A stretch of DNA of 29,769 nt from JBOGDS01 sp050743075 (GCA_050743075.1 JBOGDS010000043.1:1-29769), one strand, 5' to 3'. Counted from the stretch's first letter, positions 7,238 to 15,480 are shown. Program-made: numbers and translations. The notes: a model not told the origin generated them from the letters alone.

Positions 7238-8071
7238 TCACCCGAGCGTGCCGCGGGCGACCAGAACGGCGACCGCAAGGATGCCCACGCCGATGGCTGC
7301 CGGGAAGGCCGCGGGTGCATCGCGGGCGCCGCCTGCGGACGCCAGACTCAAGGCGGCGCCGGTCCCGAAGGCAGCCCACTCCCATGGCCGCGGTGCGCCG
7401 GACGGGCCCAATGTCAACAGGGTGAGCGCACCGAGCAGGGCAGCCGACGTGCCCAGACGCAGCACCCGCAACGGAAGCCGCTGCGGCAGGCCCACCACGC
7501 CGGCCGCCCGGTCGCGGTCGTAGTCCGGGAGCACGTTTGCTCCGTGTGCACCCACGCCGAGCAACGCCGACGCAGCGACCAGCCAGGCGGGCGGTACGTC
7601 ACCGTGCGGCGACACCAGCCCGACGACCACCGGCAGCAGGCCGAAGCCAACTGCGTAGGGCACCCAGGACCACGGGGTCCGCTTGAGGTAGACGTCGTAG
7701 GCCAGTGCCCCGGCTACCGCGATCAGATGCGCAGCACCCGGGGCCAGGCCCAGGGCCAGCGACAATCCCACGCAGACGACCCCGGCCGTCCCGGCCGCCG
7801 CAGCCACGGTCGGCGCGTCGATCTGCCCGTTCGCGAGTGGCTTGTCGCGTCTGCCAGCAGCGCGGTCGCGTTCCCGGTCGACCAGGTCGTTGACCCAGCC
7901 CACGCACGTCTGGCCGGCCAGGACGGCGGCGCCCAGGACGACCAGTGCCGGGGGGCGGACGCCGGCCCCGGCGGCCAGGACGGTGGTCAGTGTCGTGACC
8001 GCCGCCGTGGGCATCGGATGGCAGGCGAGCGCCAGACCACGAACGGTCGTCCGAAGCCTGCTGACACGCAT
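7238..8071 (-). CDS. UbiA-family prenyltransferase
   Basis: The product is 277 residues with about eight hydrophobic segments. The first Asp-rich motif is NDLVDRERDRAAGRRDKP (from residue 61) and the second is DYDRDRAAG (about residue 185). The family also has a YDVYLKRTPWSWVPYAVGFGLLP segment. These enzymes attach a polyprenyl chain to an acceptor in the membrane; the acceptor cannot be read from sequence. ATG at 8071 is preferred over a GTG at 8092 because GATACT lies 6 bases upstream as a leaderless -10 box. It is not the main MenA type by context, since no menaquinone genes adjoin it. Confidence 0.82.
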   Translation of the reverse strand: MRVSRLRTTVRGLALACHPMPTAAVTTLTTVLAAGAGVRPPALVVLGAAVLAGQTCVGWVNDLVDRERDRAAGRRDKPLANGQIDAPTVAAAAGTAGVVCVGLSLALGLAPGAAHLIAVAGALAYDVYLKRTPWSWVPYAVGFGLLPVVVGLVSPHGDVPPAWLVAASALLGVGAHGANVLPDYDRDRAAGVVGLPQRLPLRVLRLGTSAALLGALTLLTLGPSGAPRPWEWAAFGTGAALSLASAGGARDAPAAFPAAIGVGILAVAVLVARGTLG

Positions 8072-8202
8072 CCGGCCAGTATCAGGCGCCACCGCACCCG
8101 GAGTTCACCATGAGGTGCAGATGCATGAGGTGTTGTGTTTGTCAACCCCCAGTTTGGCGTCTGACCAGCACAAACGCCGGCTGGGTCTCCTGCCGGCCGT
8201 GT

Positions 8203-8226
8203 TATCCTGGTCACGGGAAAGGGGAC
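8203..8226 (+). promoter_or_regulatory. carD -10 region and ribosome binding site
   Basis: TATCCT at 8203-8208 is a likely -10 box, and GGAAAGGGGAC at 8216-8226 is a purine-rich ribosome binding site before the ATG at 8235. Unlike many genes here, carD therefore has a leader. Confidence 0.45.
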
Positions 8227-8234
8227 AGAACCAT

Positions 8235-8717
8235 ATGACTTTCAAGGTCGGCGAGACGGTTGTCTACCCGCACCATGGGGCCGCCCTCATCGAGGCGATC
8301 GAGTCCCGTGTCATCAAGGGAGAGGAACGCAAGTACCTCGTCCTGAAGGTCACCCAGGGTGATCTGACCGTCCGGGTGCCCGCCGACAACGTCGACCTCG
8401 TCGGCGTCCGCGACGTGGTCAACCAGGAGGGGCTCGACCGGGTGTTCGAGGTGCTCCGCGCACCCCACACCGAGGAGCCGACCAACTGGTCCCGCCGCTA
8501 CAAGGCCAACCTCGAGAAGCTCGCATCCGGCGACGTCATCAAGGTTGCCGAGGTCGTGCGCGACCTGTGGCGACGTGAGCGCGACCGTGGCCTGTCCGCG
8601 GGCGAGAAGCGCATGCTTGCCAAGGCCCGCCAGATCCTGGTTTCCGAACTCGCGCTGGCCGAGCACACCAACGAGGACAAGGCCGAGACGCTGCTCGACG
8701 AGGTCCTGGCCAGCTGA
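8235..8717 (+). CDS. carD: CarD-family RNA polymerase-binding transcription factor
   Basis: The product is 160 residues. CarD binds the RNA polymerase beta subunit and stabilises open complexes, notably at rRNA promoters. The N-terminal Tudor-like RNAP-interacting domain is seen as FKVGETVVYPHHGAALIEAI...YLVLKV...LTVRVPADN. The C-terminal helical DNA-binding domain is NWSRRYKANLEKLASGDVIKVAEVVRDLWRRERDRGLSAGEKRML, including the conserved Trp. Length is normal. It precedes ispD and ispF, as in mycobacteria. Confidence 0.97.
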   Translation: MTFKVGETVVYPHHGAALIEAIESRVIKGEERKYLVLKVTQGDLTVRVPADNVDLVGVRDVVNQEGLDRVFEVLRAPHTEEPTNWSRRYKANLEKLASGDVIKVAEVVRDLWRRERDRGLSAGEKRMLAKARQILVSELALAEHTNEDKAETLLDEVLAS

Positions 8718-8754
8718 CACTCGTCCCGCGCGTTAGGGGAGCTCGAGGCCCGGC

Positions 8755-9438
8755 GTGAGGACCGCATGCATCCTCGTCGCGGCGGGCCGGGGTGACCGGC
8801 TCGGTCCGGGTAGGCCCAAGGCGCTGCGCCTGCTCGACGGCGAGCCACTCCTGGTGCACGCAGTACGTGCCGCCGTCGACTCCCACGCCGTTGACGTCGT
8901 CGTCGTAGCCGCGCCGCCCGCCGATGTCGACGCGACCCGCATCCTGCTTCGGCCGCATGTTCCGGACGTCGTCGTCGTCGCGGGCGGCTCGACGCGGCGC
9001 CGGTCCGTTGCTGCGGCCCTGGCGGCGCTACCTCCGCATGTCGACGTCGTCCTGGTCCATGATGCCGCGCGCTGCCTCGCCCCGCCTGATCTCTTCGCGT
9101 CGATCGCCGCGGAGGTGTCGCACGGCGCTGCGGCCGTCGTGCCTGTGCTGCCCGTCGCAGACACCGTCAAGCAGGTTGAGGGCGATCTGGTCGTCGCGAC
9201 ACCTGACCGGTCGGCGCTGCGCGCGGTTCAAACCCCGCAAGGCTTCCGTCGTGACGTGCTCGAAGGCGCCCACGCCGTCGTCGGCGGGGACGCGACCGAC
9301 GACGCCGGCATGGTGGAACGCACGGGCGTGGCGGTGCGGGCCATCCCCGGGGACGAGGAGGCCTTCAAGGTGACCCGGCCGCTCGACCTGCTCCTGGCAG
9401 AAGCGCTGGTGCGCCACCGTCGCGACGGCCGGGCGTAG
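8755..9438 (+). CDS. ispD: 2-C-methyl-D-erythritol 4-phosphate cytidylyltransferase
   Basis: The product is 227 residues. It makes CDP-ME from MEP and CTP in the non-mevalonate isoprenoid pathway. The CTP-binding N-terminus is ILVAAGRGDRLGPGRPKALRLLDG; later blocks are VLVHDAARCLAPPDL, VPVLPVADTVKQV and the RAVQTPQGFRRDVL stretch. The GTG at 8755 is the only start that matches the family N-terminus, with GGGGAG at 8736-8741 a rather distant ribosome binding site. It follows carD by 37 bases. Confidence 0.95.
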   Translation: MRTACILVAAGRGDRLGPGRPKALRLLDGEPLLVHAVRAAVDSHAVDVVVVAAPPADVDATRILLRPHVPDVVVVAGGSTRRRSVAAALAALPPHVDVVLVHDAARCLAPPDLFASIAAEVSHGAAAVVPVLPVADTVKQVEGDLVVATPDRSALRAVQTPQGFRRDVLEGAHAVVGGDATDDAGMVERTGVAVRAIPGDEEAFKVTRPLDLLLAEALVRHRRDGRA

Positions 9439-9467
9439 GCTCACCGCCGACCGGTCGAGGGAGTGGG

Positions 9468-9518
9468 ATGAGCGAGGGCACGATCTATCTCTTCTGTCTC
9501 GACGGTCCCGCGCCGTGA
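9468..9518 (+). CDS. Probable 16-residue leader peptide before ispF
   Basis: The ATG at 9468 opens a frame encoding MSEGTIYLFCLDGPAP. It has a good ribosome binding site (GAGGGAG ending at 9463). Its TGA at 9516-9518 overlaps the ATG of ispF as TGATG, so ispF may be translationally coupled to it. It is too short for a protein call by itself, and the leader role is an inference. A TAGGCT box at 9436-9441, overlapping the ispD stop, could start a separate transcript. Confidence 0.4.
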   Translation: MSEGTIYLFCLDGPAP

Positions 9519-10024
9519 TGCCCCGGGTCGGCATCGGCGTCGACGTCCACCCGTTTCAGGTCGGTCGGCCGTGCTGGGTCGCGGGGCTGCTGTGGCCCGA
9601 CGAGCCGGCGGGCTGCTTGGGGCACTCCGACGGCGACGTGGCCGCCCACGCGGCCTGTGACGCGTTGCTCTCAGCGGCCGGGGTCGGCGACCTCGGCAGT
9701 GTGTTCGGCACGGCCCGGCCGCAGTGGAGGGACGCCGCCGGGGTCGCGCTGCTCGCGGAGGTTGCGCAACTGGTCCGAAGCGCCGGCTTCCAGATCGGCA
9801 ACGTCGCGGTCCAAGTGGTGGGCGACCGACCGCAGATCGGCTCGCGACGGGTGGAGGCCGAGCAGGTCCTGTCCGAGTCGGTCGGAGTTCCCGTGTCCGT
9901 CGGCGGAACCACCACCGACGGGCTCGGCCTCACCGGCCGCGGTGAAGGTCTCGCCGCGATCGCCACGGCGCTCGTCGTTGCCCAGGACCAGGCGCGCCAG
10001 GGCGAGGACCAGTCCGCCGAGTAG
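9518..10024 (+). CDS. ispF: 2-C-methyl-D-erythritol 2,4-cyclodiphosphate synthase
   Basis: The product is 168 residues. It forms MEcPP from CDP-ME 2-phosphate. Metal ligands Asp9 and His11 are in GIGVDVHPF and His44 follows in GHSDGDVAAHAACDALL. The C-terminal block TTDGLGLTGRGEGLAAIATALV is typical. ATG at 9518 is preferred to the GTG one codon earlier because it forms a TGATG junction with the leader ORF. The tail (QDQARQGEDQSAE) is longer than usual and overlaps the broken minus-strand PAP2 gene. Confidence 0.95.
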   Translation: MPRVGIGVDVHPFQVGRPCWVAGLLWPDEPAGCLGHSDGDVAAHAACDALLSAAGVGDLGSVFGTARPQWRDAAGVALLAEVAQLVRSAGFQIGNVAVQVVGDRPQIGSRRVEAEQVLSESVGVPVSVGGTTTDGLGLTGRGEGLAAIATALVVAQDQARQGEDQSAE

Positions 10025-10613
10025 CCAGCCTCCGGGGATGTCGCTGAGCCAGTGGTGGTCCAACCCGACCATCACGGTGCCGACGACCACGGGCGCGGCC
10101 ACGCTCAGCGCCAGCGTTCGGTGCAGGCGGCGACGGTCCGGCCGCAGCCCGCTCGCGCCGTAGAGCAGCAGCGCGACCAGCGCCCAGGTGAGCGTCGCGT
10201 TGGCGGCATGTCCCGACGGGAACGCCTGGCGTCGCCGTGCAGCACGTCGACCCGTGCGCCGGCGGAGTGCGGCCGAGGCCGAACTTGATCGCGTTGCCGA
10301 CGACGTACAGCGTCCCGAGCCCGACGACCGTCGCCACCATCGGTAGCACCCGCCGCTGGCGCCAGCAGACCCAGCCGGCGGTGGCCAGCAGGATCGGCAG
10401 CGTCAGCCACCGCTGCCCGAGCTTCGCGGCGCCGTCGAGCACGGCACGGGTAGGGCCGTCGGGCTGCCGGGCGTCGAAGAACTGGTGCACCGGCCAGTCG
10501 GCGGCGACCAGCAACCCGCCGATGGCCACCTGCCAGGTCAGCAGGGCCAGCGCCGCAGCCGCCGCCACGCCCGTGATGGCGTACGGCGTCCACCACGGGC
10601 GGGAGGAGGGCAT
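9930..10613 (-). pseudogene. PAP2-family phosphatase, disrupted by two frameshifts
   Basis: From ATG 10613 (GGAGAG about 9 bases upstream) the frame encodes several membrane segments and a first motif, NAIKFGLGRTPP. The next conserved parts are in other frames: VDVLHGD at 10231-10251 and FPSGHAAN at 10222 downward (the PSGH motif). The last motif, GLDHHWLSDIPGGWLLGG, is in the third frame and runs on antisense to ispF. Two single-base losses, near 10252-10260 and 10223-10231, restore one protein. The uncorrected frame from this start ends at 9930; the corrected frame has no stop until 9671. Either the gene is decaying or the assembly has errors in a GC-rich tract. Confidence 0.75.
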
Positions 10614-10799
10614 GGGAACGACTCTCCGGGGAGTGGCCGGACGGTGGTCGATCCCATTGTCGCTCACCGGTCCGCAGGACCCGGCCGGGCTGTTCGTACA
10701 GCTCTTGACCGCTTGCGAGGCGGCGGCGATGCGGCCAGTTCCGAGGTCGGCAGATGACCAGACGCGATGACCTCGGCGAGATCCTCGACGGTACGGCGG

Positions 10800-11606
10800 T
10801 CAGCGGGCTTCGAGGACGCGGTACCAGCCCGGTAGCGTTACTCGACCTCGACTGCCGAGGAACGGGGCGAGCGCGTCGTGGACCGCGTGTTCGACGGCGG
10901 GTTCGCCGGAGTGCCGGATTGCGAGGGCTGTGGCACCGGCGCTGAGGAAGGCGCGGACGGCGGCGGCGGCGTCGGCGAACGTTATCGTCGTCTCCACCGT
11001 GTGGTCGGTTCGGAGGGTCATGCCGGCCATGGTGAGCACCTCCTCGAGCTCCCCCGGTGCGGACAGGGCGAACATTCCGCTGAGTTTGAGGCTCGGGAGC
11101 AGCTCGGGTGGAAACAGCGGCATCAGTGGGGCGAACACCCGCGCGATCCCGGAGTCGGCCAGCCGGGTCGGGATCACCACCCACACCTGACCACGTGACA
11201 CGCGGCGGGCCTCAGTCACGGCCCCCACGTGGTCGTCGGCGAACTGGAAGGTGCTGAAGCCGGTGACGACGTCGAAGGAGTCGTCGGGCCAGGGCAGCAC
11301 CTGGAAGTCGCCGATGCGTAGATCCGCCTCGGGCGAGCGTCTGGCCGCGATCTCGACCAGTTCACCGGCGGCGTCGATGCCCGCAACAGTCGCACCGCGT
11401 TCCGAGGCGAGGCGCACGAAGCGCCCGGCGCCGCACCCGCAATCAAGGACCGTCGTCCCCGGCCCGACGTCCGCGCCTTGAAGTACGTGCTCGTAGATGC
11501 GTGTTCCCCAGCCCTGGGGGCCTTCCCAGGTGTCCGCCCAGACTCTCGCGCGGGCGCCGAACAGAGGACCCCACCGTGCTCCGCCGCCATCTCGATGCTG
11601 CTCCAT
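10800..11606 (-). CDS. Class I SAM-dependent methyltransferase
   Basis: The product is 268 residues. It has the Rossmann motif I VLDCGCGAGRFVRLA, a motif II-like acidic end (GIDAAGELVEIAARR), and the GDFQVLPWPDDSFDVVTGFSTFQFADD segment typical of the Methyltransf_11 group. The substrate is not readable. ATG at 11606 follows the family start (SAM-binding domain about 60 residues in) and lies 87 bases from the divergent HxlR gene, which makes regulation by that protein likely. The C-terminal half (about 150-268) is a lid and substrate domain. Confidence 0.82.
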   Translation of the reverse strand: MEQHRDGGGARWGPLFGARARVWADTWEGPQGWGTRIYEHVLQGADVGPGTTVLDCGCGAGRFVRLASERGATVAGIDAAGELVEIAARRSPEADLRIGDFQVLPWPDDSFDVVTGFSTFQFADDHVGAVTEARRVSRGQVWVVIPTRLADSGIARVFAPLMPLFPPELLPSLKLSGMFALSAPGELEEVLTMAGMTLRTDHTVETTITFADAAAAVRAFLSAGATALAIRHSGEPAVEHAVHDALAPFLGSRGRVTLPGWYRVLEAR

Positions 11607-11693
11607 GCGTCCCACTGTGTGCCGCGCTGCAGCACGTGGATAGGACAGAATCTGCTCTGGACCCGGCCCCGCCCGCGGCGCGAGACTCCAGGT
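11607..11693. promoter_or_regulatory. Divergent promoter region between methyltransferase and HxlR genes
   Basis: The 87-base gap contains the short palindrome CAGAATCTG (11647-11655) near the middle and a TAGGAC (11641-11646) box. A minus-strand CACAGT lies 7 bases before the methyltransferase ATG. An operator for the HxlR protein would be expected here. Confidence 0.3.
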
Positions 11694-12404
11694 ATGCGGA
11701 CGTACGGGCAGTACTGCCCGATCGCTCGAGCAGCAGAAGTCGTCGCGGAACGCTGGACTCCCCTCATCGTCCGCAACATCCACGCGGGCTGCGGCACCTA
11801 CGGTGAAATCCTCGCTGGCGCCCCGGGACTGTCGCACTCCCTGCTGACGCAGCGGCTGCGCCATCTCATCAAGGCAGGGATCATTCGGGTGCGCCCGAAG
11901 GTCAGCGGCCGGGGAGTCCGCTACGAGCTCACCGACGCCGGCCGCGATCTGTGGCCCATCATGTCAGCGCTCGGCGCCTGGGGCGAGCTATGGGTCGAGT
12001 TGCGTGACGAACACACCAACCCGCGGTTCCTGCTCTGGACCTGGTCCACGACCTACCTTGCACACACCAACCTTCCCGATCGCCGAGTGGTGGTCCGCTT
12101 CGACCTCGCCGACCGGCCACCCGACCAGCGCAAGATCTGGCTGGTGGTGAACCCCACAGACGCCGAGGTCTGCACCAAGGCCCCAGGATTCGACGATGAC
12201 CTCGTGGTCGAAACCAGCGCCATGACACTGGTCCGGTGGCACACGAAGCAGATTGAGTGGGCCGACGCGGTCAGGTCTGGCAAGATCCGAGTCACCGGCC
12301 CCCGCGCACTCGCGAAGGCGTTGCCGACCTGGAACCTACGACATTCCCCGCGGCAACGGCGCGAAGCCCACCGTGCCCCTACCAGAGGACCAGCGGTGGC
12401 GTAG
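11694..12404 (+). CDS. HxlR-family winged-helix regulator with a C-terminal SCP2-like domain
   Basis: The product is 236 residues. Residues 1-100 are a HxlR domain: MRTYGQYCPIARAAEVVAERWTPLIVRNI, with the conserved Cys8 near the N-terminus, then SHSLLTQRLRHLIKAGII and RYELTDAGRDLWPIM. Residues about 125-215 (RFDLADRPPDQRKIWLVV...DLVVETSAMTLVRW) resemble the SCP2 sterol-binding-like domain often fused to HxlR proteins. It could sense a ligand or a redox signal through the Cys. It is divergent from the methyltransferase gene. The C-terminal tail is basic and probably disordered. Confidence 0.82.
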   Translation: MRTYGQYCPIARAAEVVAERWTPLIVRNIHAGCGTYGEILAGAPGLSHSLLTQRLRHLIKAGIIRVRPKVSGRGVRYELTDAGRDLWPIMSALGAWGELWVELRDEHTNPRFLLWTWSTTYLAHTNLPDRRVVVRFDLADRPPDQRKIWLVVNPTDAEVCTKAPGFDDDLVVETSAMTLVRWHTKQIEWADAVRSGKIRVTGPRALAKALPTWNLRHSPRQRREAHRAPTRGPAVA

Positions 12405-12495
12405 CACTCCTTCTACGTGGGCCCACGTCATTCCCGTCCTGACCACCGCCGTCCAGGCTTGTCACCCCGCTGGGCGGCGTACCCGACCTCTGGGT

Positions 12496-13689
12496 TCAGC
12501 GGCGTCTCCCGGCCGGCGTCGCCACGAAGGTCACGGCCGCGCCGGACTCCGCACTGATCGCCTGGCCGGTGATCACACCGGCATCGTTGATGTCGTTGGC
12601 GAAGACGAGGTGACCGTCGTAGCCGGGAGCCAGGGTGTTGAGATCGGTGAGCACGTCGTCGTGCCAGACGACGGCGGTGTCACCGGTGGCCCCGCGCGAC
12701 CGGCCGACGACCTGTCCCCTGCCGTTGATCCCCAGCGCCTGGCTCCGGACGTCACCGGGGAGCATGCCGAGCGGCTGGACGCCGTGCCGTTCGGTCCAGC
12801 GGAACGCCTCCTCGAAGAATGCACCGCCCTCGGTGCCGGCCTGGTTGGCGAACCCGACGACCACGCCCCGGTGGTTGATGGCCATGGGCGTGTTCCACGC
12901 CTCGCCGCCCAGGTCGCCGATCTCAGTGACCTCGCCGTGCTTCCACAGGACTGCGTGCCGGGCGCTGAAACCGCCCACCGCGTTGGCGCAGTCGCCGGAG
13001 ATGCCGACGACCTGACCGCGGTCGTTGATCGCCGTGGCGGCGCTCGCGGTGTCGCCGGTCAGTGGCAGGAGCTCCTGCATGCGGTCCCGTCGCGTGTCCC
13101 ACATCGCGGCGTGGAACCCGAGGACCTGCGGAGGGTTGCAGGTCGAGTCCGGGTCGGGAGTCTCCGCCCATCCGACGACCTGCCCGCGGTTGTTCGCTCC
13201 CGTGGCGAAGCCGTGGGTGCCACCGAACGTGGGCAGCGCCCGCATCACTCCCCGCTCCCAGACGAACCCGACGCACGCGTGCTCGGTGTCGCTGGGGAAG
13301 AACGCCGCACAACTCCAGGCCTCGTCCCGCGGGTCGAGGTCAGCCGTCTCGGTGACACCCACGATCATGCCGCTGGTGCTCTTCACCGGCCACAAGACCG
13401 CGCTGTTCGGCCCGCCTAGGGTGCCGAGGTCGAGGGGCGAGCCCTTGTGCCACAGGGTGGCGCGCATGACGTCGCCCCCGGTCGCGAGTGACGTACCCGC
13501 GACCCAGCCGCGGTTGTTGATGCTGCGGCCGGCGCTGGACGTTCCGCCGGGCCCGTCGAGCTCGGTGATCTCGTAGACGGTGTCCCGGTGTCGCTGGTCG
13601 GCCTGCGCGGGGACCGTCGCGCCAGCGGCGATCATCAGCGAAAGGGCGAGTGCTCCTGGGACGATCACGGTTCGGAGCCGGGTTCTCAT
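12496..13689 (-). CDS. Secreted HAF-repeat protein
   Basis: The product is 397 residues. A signal peptide (MRTRLRTVIVPGALALSLMIAAGATVPAQA) is followed by repeated units of the extracellular HAF family. These include LDLGTLGGPNSAVLWPV, NNRGQVVGWAE, INDRGQVVGISG, INHRGVVVGFAN, INGRGQVVGRSRG and INDAGVITGQA, each with neighbouring A-x-W/F positions, which suggests a beta-propeller-like fold. Function is unknown; it is probably exported and binds something outside the cell. GAGGAG 6 bases before the ATG overlaps the end of the SnoaL gene, so the two are coupled in one operon. Confidence 0.82.
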   Translation of the reverse strand: MRTRLRTVIVPGALALSLMIAAGATVPAQADQRHRDTVYEITELDGPGGTSSAGRSINNRGWVAGTSLATGGDVMRATLWHKGSPLDLGTLGGPNSAVLWPVKSTSGMIVGVTETADLDPRDEAWSCAAFFPSDTEHACVGFVWERGVMRALPTFGGTHGFATGANNRGQVVGWAETPDPDSTCNPPQVLGFHAAMWDTRRDRMQELLPLTGDTASAATAINDRGQVVGISGDCANAVGGFSARHAVLWKHGEVTEIGDLGGEAWNTPMAINHRGVVVGFANQAGTEGGAFFEEAFRWTERHGVQPLGMLPGDVRSQALGINGRGQVVGRSRGATGDTAVVWHDDVLTDLNTLAPGYDGHLVFANDINDAGVITGQAISAESGAAVTFVATPAGRRR

Positions 13690-13693
13690 GGAC

Positions 13694-14071
13694 CTACTCC
13701 TCGATGATGTGGGGATGGCGTCGGGCGGCCTGCAGTGGCCATACGCAGGCGTGTACGCACAGCCAGCCGTGGTCGCGCCGCGCGTAGGTGTCGACGTACC
13801 GGCTGAACACCCCCGGCCTCCGGGAGCTGCGCGCGGAGACGACGGCGACGTCGCCGGCGATGTGGATGCTAACCTGGTCGATGTCGATCTCCGGGAGTGG
13901 CTTGCCGTCGAGGTTGGCGATGTACTGCTCCATCGGCCACACGTCGCCGGCCGCTCCGTCGAGATAGGAGAAGTCCTCCGCCAGGATGGGCATGAGCAGG
14001 TCCCACGAACCCTTGCGGAAGGCGTCGATGAACCGCAGGTTGAGCTCGGTGAGGGCGGTGATGTCGTCCAT
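13694..14071 (-). CDS. SnoaL-like/DUF4440 nuclear-transport-factor-2 fold protein
   Basis: The product is 125 residues. It has the NTF2-like pattern: an N-terminal helix pair (LTELNLRFIDAFRKGSWDLLMPILAEDFSYLDGAAG), then strands (DQVSIHIAGDVAVVSARSSR...YARRDHGWLCVHACVWPL). Members of this fold include isomerases, hydratases and ligand-binding proteins; no specific activity can be assigned. It lies 5 bases after the alkA stop and 4 bases before the HAF gene, so it is the middle gene of an operon. Confidence 0.78.
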   Translation of the reverse strand: MDDITALTELNLRFIDAFRKGSWDLLMPILAEDFSYLDGAAGDVWPMEQYIANLDGKPLPEIDIDQVSIHIAGDVAVVSARSSRRPGVFSRYVDTYARRDHGWLCVHACVWPLQAARRHPHIIEE

Positions 14072-14076
14072 GGCAG

Positions 14077-15480
14077 CTACGCGGCACCCTTCTGTTCGAG
14101 GTCGACGTCCGGCGACCTGGCGGCCGTCCAGAGATGCGTGACCGCCAGGGCGCGCCACGGACGCCACCGGTCGACGACGGCGGCGCGCGTCACTCGGTCG
14201 TGCCCCGGCAGCCCGCGCTGGAAGTCGAGGTCCGAGAGGGGGCACGCATCGGGCTCGCCCAGGCGGAGGGCCAGGTAGTGCGCGGTCCAGGACCCGAGGC
14301 CGTCGAGCGCGCTGATCGACGCGATGAGCCGATCGAGGCTGATGCTCCCGTCGAGGCGGATCGCGCCGCCGGCGACGGCTCCGGCGAAGGCGCGGACGGC
14401 GGCCGCCTTGGACCCCGTCAGCCCGAGGCTGCTGAGATCGGCATCGGCAAGGACCTGAGGTCGGGGAAAGGTCTGGCTCAGGCCGAGCTGGCGCAGCCCG
14501 CCGACCGGTGTGCCGTGCCGCTCCACCAGGCGGCCGATCACGGCGCGCGCGGCGGTCCTCGTCACGTGTTGCCCGATGATCGCGCGTACGCCGGTCTCGA
14601 AGGCGTCCCAGGTCCCCGGAACTCGTAGACCCGGCTGGGCAGCGACCAGCGGCCTCATGATCGGGTCGCGGCCGAGCTGCCGGACCGGTTCGTCCAGGTC
14701 GGTGTCGAGGCTCGCGATCCGCCGGGCCCGGTCGACGACGTGCATGAGCGTTCCCCAGTGCGGGAGGTGGGCACGCAGGACGAGGTGGTCATCGGCCCCA
14801 GCGGCCAGTTCGAGGACGCCCGGTGCGCCCTCGATCACCACCGTGCGCCGGTAGATGCCGCCAGAGACGTGCTCGACGCCCGGGATCGCGACCGCGGCGA
14901 GGTAGTCGACCATGGCCGTCCAGTCCAGCGACCCGTGGAAGGCGAGCCGGAGCGCGAGACCACCGTCGGCCACGAGCCGGTCAGACTGCCGGCGCTTCGC
15001 GCGAAGCTCGCGTGGCGCCGCCTGGAAGACGTCCCGGCAGACCCGGTTGAACTGGCGCAGGCTGCCGAAGCCCGTGGCGAAGGCGATCTCGGTGATGGTG
15101 AGGTCGGTGTCGTCCAGCAGCCTGCGCGCGAAGTGTGCGCGCGCCGACCGGGCCAGCCCGGCCGGCGTCACGCCGAGGTGGGTCATGAACAGCCGGCGCA
15201 GGTGCCTGGGTGACACGCCGAGTCGGTCAGCCAGAGTTGCCTCGGTGCCATGGTCGAGCACGCCGCCGAGGATCAGCTGGACGGCGCGACACACGAGCTC
15301 CGGGCTGCTGTGGCCGACGACCAGGGGCTCGCGGTATGGCCGGCACCGCAGGCACGCCCGGTAGCCGGCCGCTTCGGCGGCCGCCGCGATCGGGAACCGC
15401 CGGACGTTGTGCGCCAGAGGCTGCGCCACGCAGCCCGACCGGCAGTAGATGCCGGTCGTGACGACGGCGGAGACGCCCAT
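14077..15480 (-). CDS. alkA: Ada-AlkA fusion: methyl-sensing regulator plus 3-methyladenine DNA glycosylase II
   Basis: The product is 467 residues from the ATG at 15480, or 499 from a GTG at 15576. The Ada metal-binding part has GIYCRSGC and YRACLRCRP, the four zinc Cys residues. An AraC-type helix-turn-helix pair follows (LADRLGVSPRHLRRLFMTHLGVTPAG and FATGFGSLRQFNRVCRDVF). The AlkA N-terminal fold and HhH-GPD glycosylase domain come next (ALDGLGSWTAHYLALRLGEPDACPLSDLDFQRGL, with the Asp of PLSD as catalytic candidate). It repairs alkylated bases and senses methyl damage through Cys. The usual start region of Ada domains before the first Cys pair is short. A TTGTCAGG-type operator lies upstream. 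Confidence 0.85.
   Translation of the reverse strand: MGVSAVVTTGIYCRSGCVAQPLAHNVRRFPIAAAAEAAGYRACLRCRPYREPLVVGHSSPELVCRAVQLILGGVLDHGTEATLADRLGVSPRHLRRLFMTHLGVTPAGLARSARAHFARRLLDDTDLTITEIAFATGFGSLRQFNRVCRDVFQAAPRELRAKRRQSDRLVADGGLALRLAFHGSLDWTAMVDYLAAVAIPGVEHVSGGIYRRTVVIEGAPGVLELAAGADDHLVLRAHLPHWGTLMHVVDRARRIASLDTDLDEPVRQLGRDPIMRPLVAAQPGLRVPGTWDAFETGVRAIIGQHVTRTAARAVIGRLVERHGTPVGGLRQLGLSQTFPRPQVLADADLSSLGLTGSKAAAVRAFAGAVAGGAIRLDGSISLDRLIASISALDGLGSWTAHYLALRLGEPDACPLSDLDFQRGLPGHDRVTRAAVVDRWRPWRALAVTHLWTAARSPDVDLEQKGAA

Noticed and set aside
12415..12428. ACGTGGGCCCACGT perfect palindrome after the HxlR gene
   Set aside because: It has no loop and no nearby promoter; a chance palindrome or weak terminator is enough to explain it.
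12253..13419. Long plus-strand open frame opposite the HAF gene
   Set aside because: It is antisense to a gene with a signal peptide and clear repeats, and its protein is low-complexity with no family.
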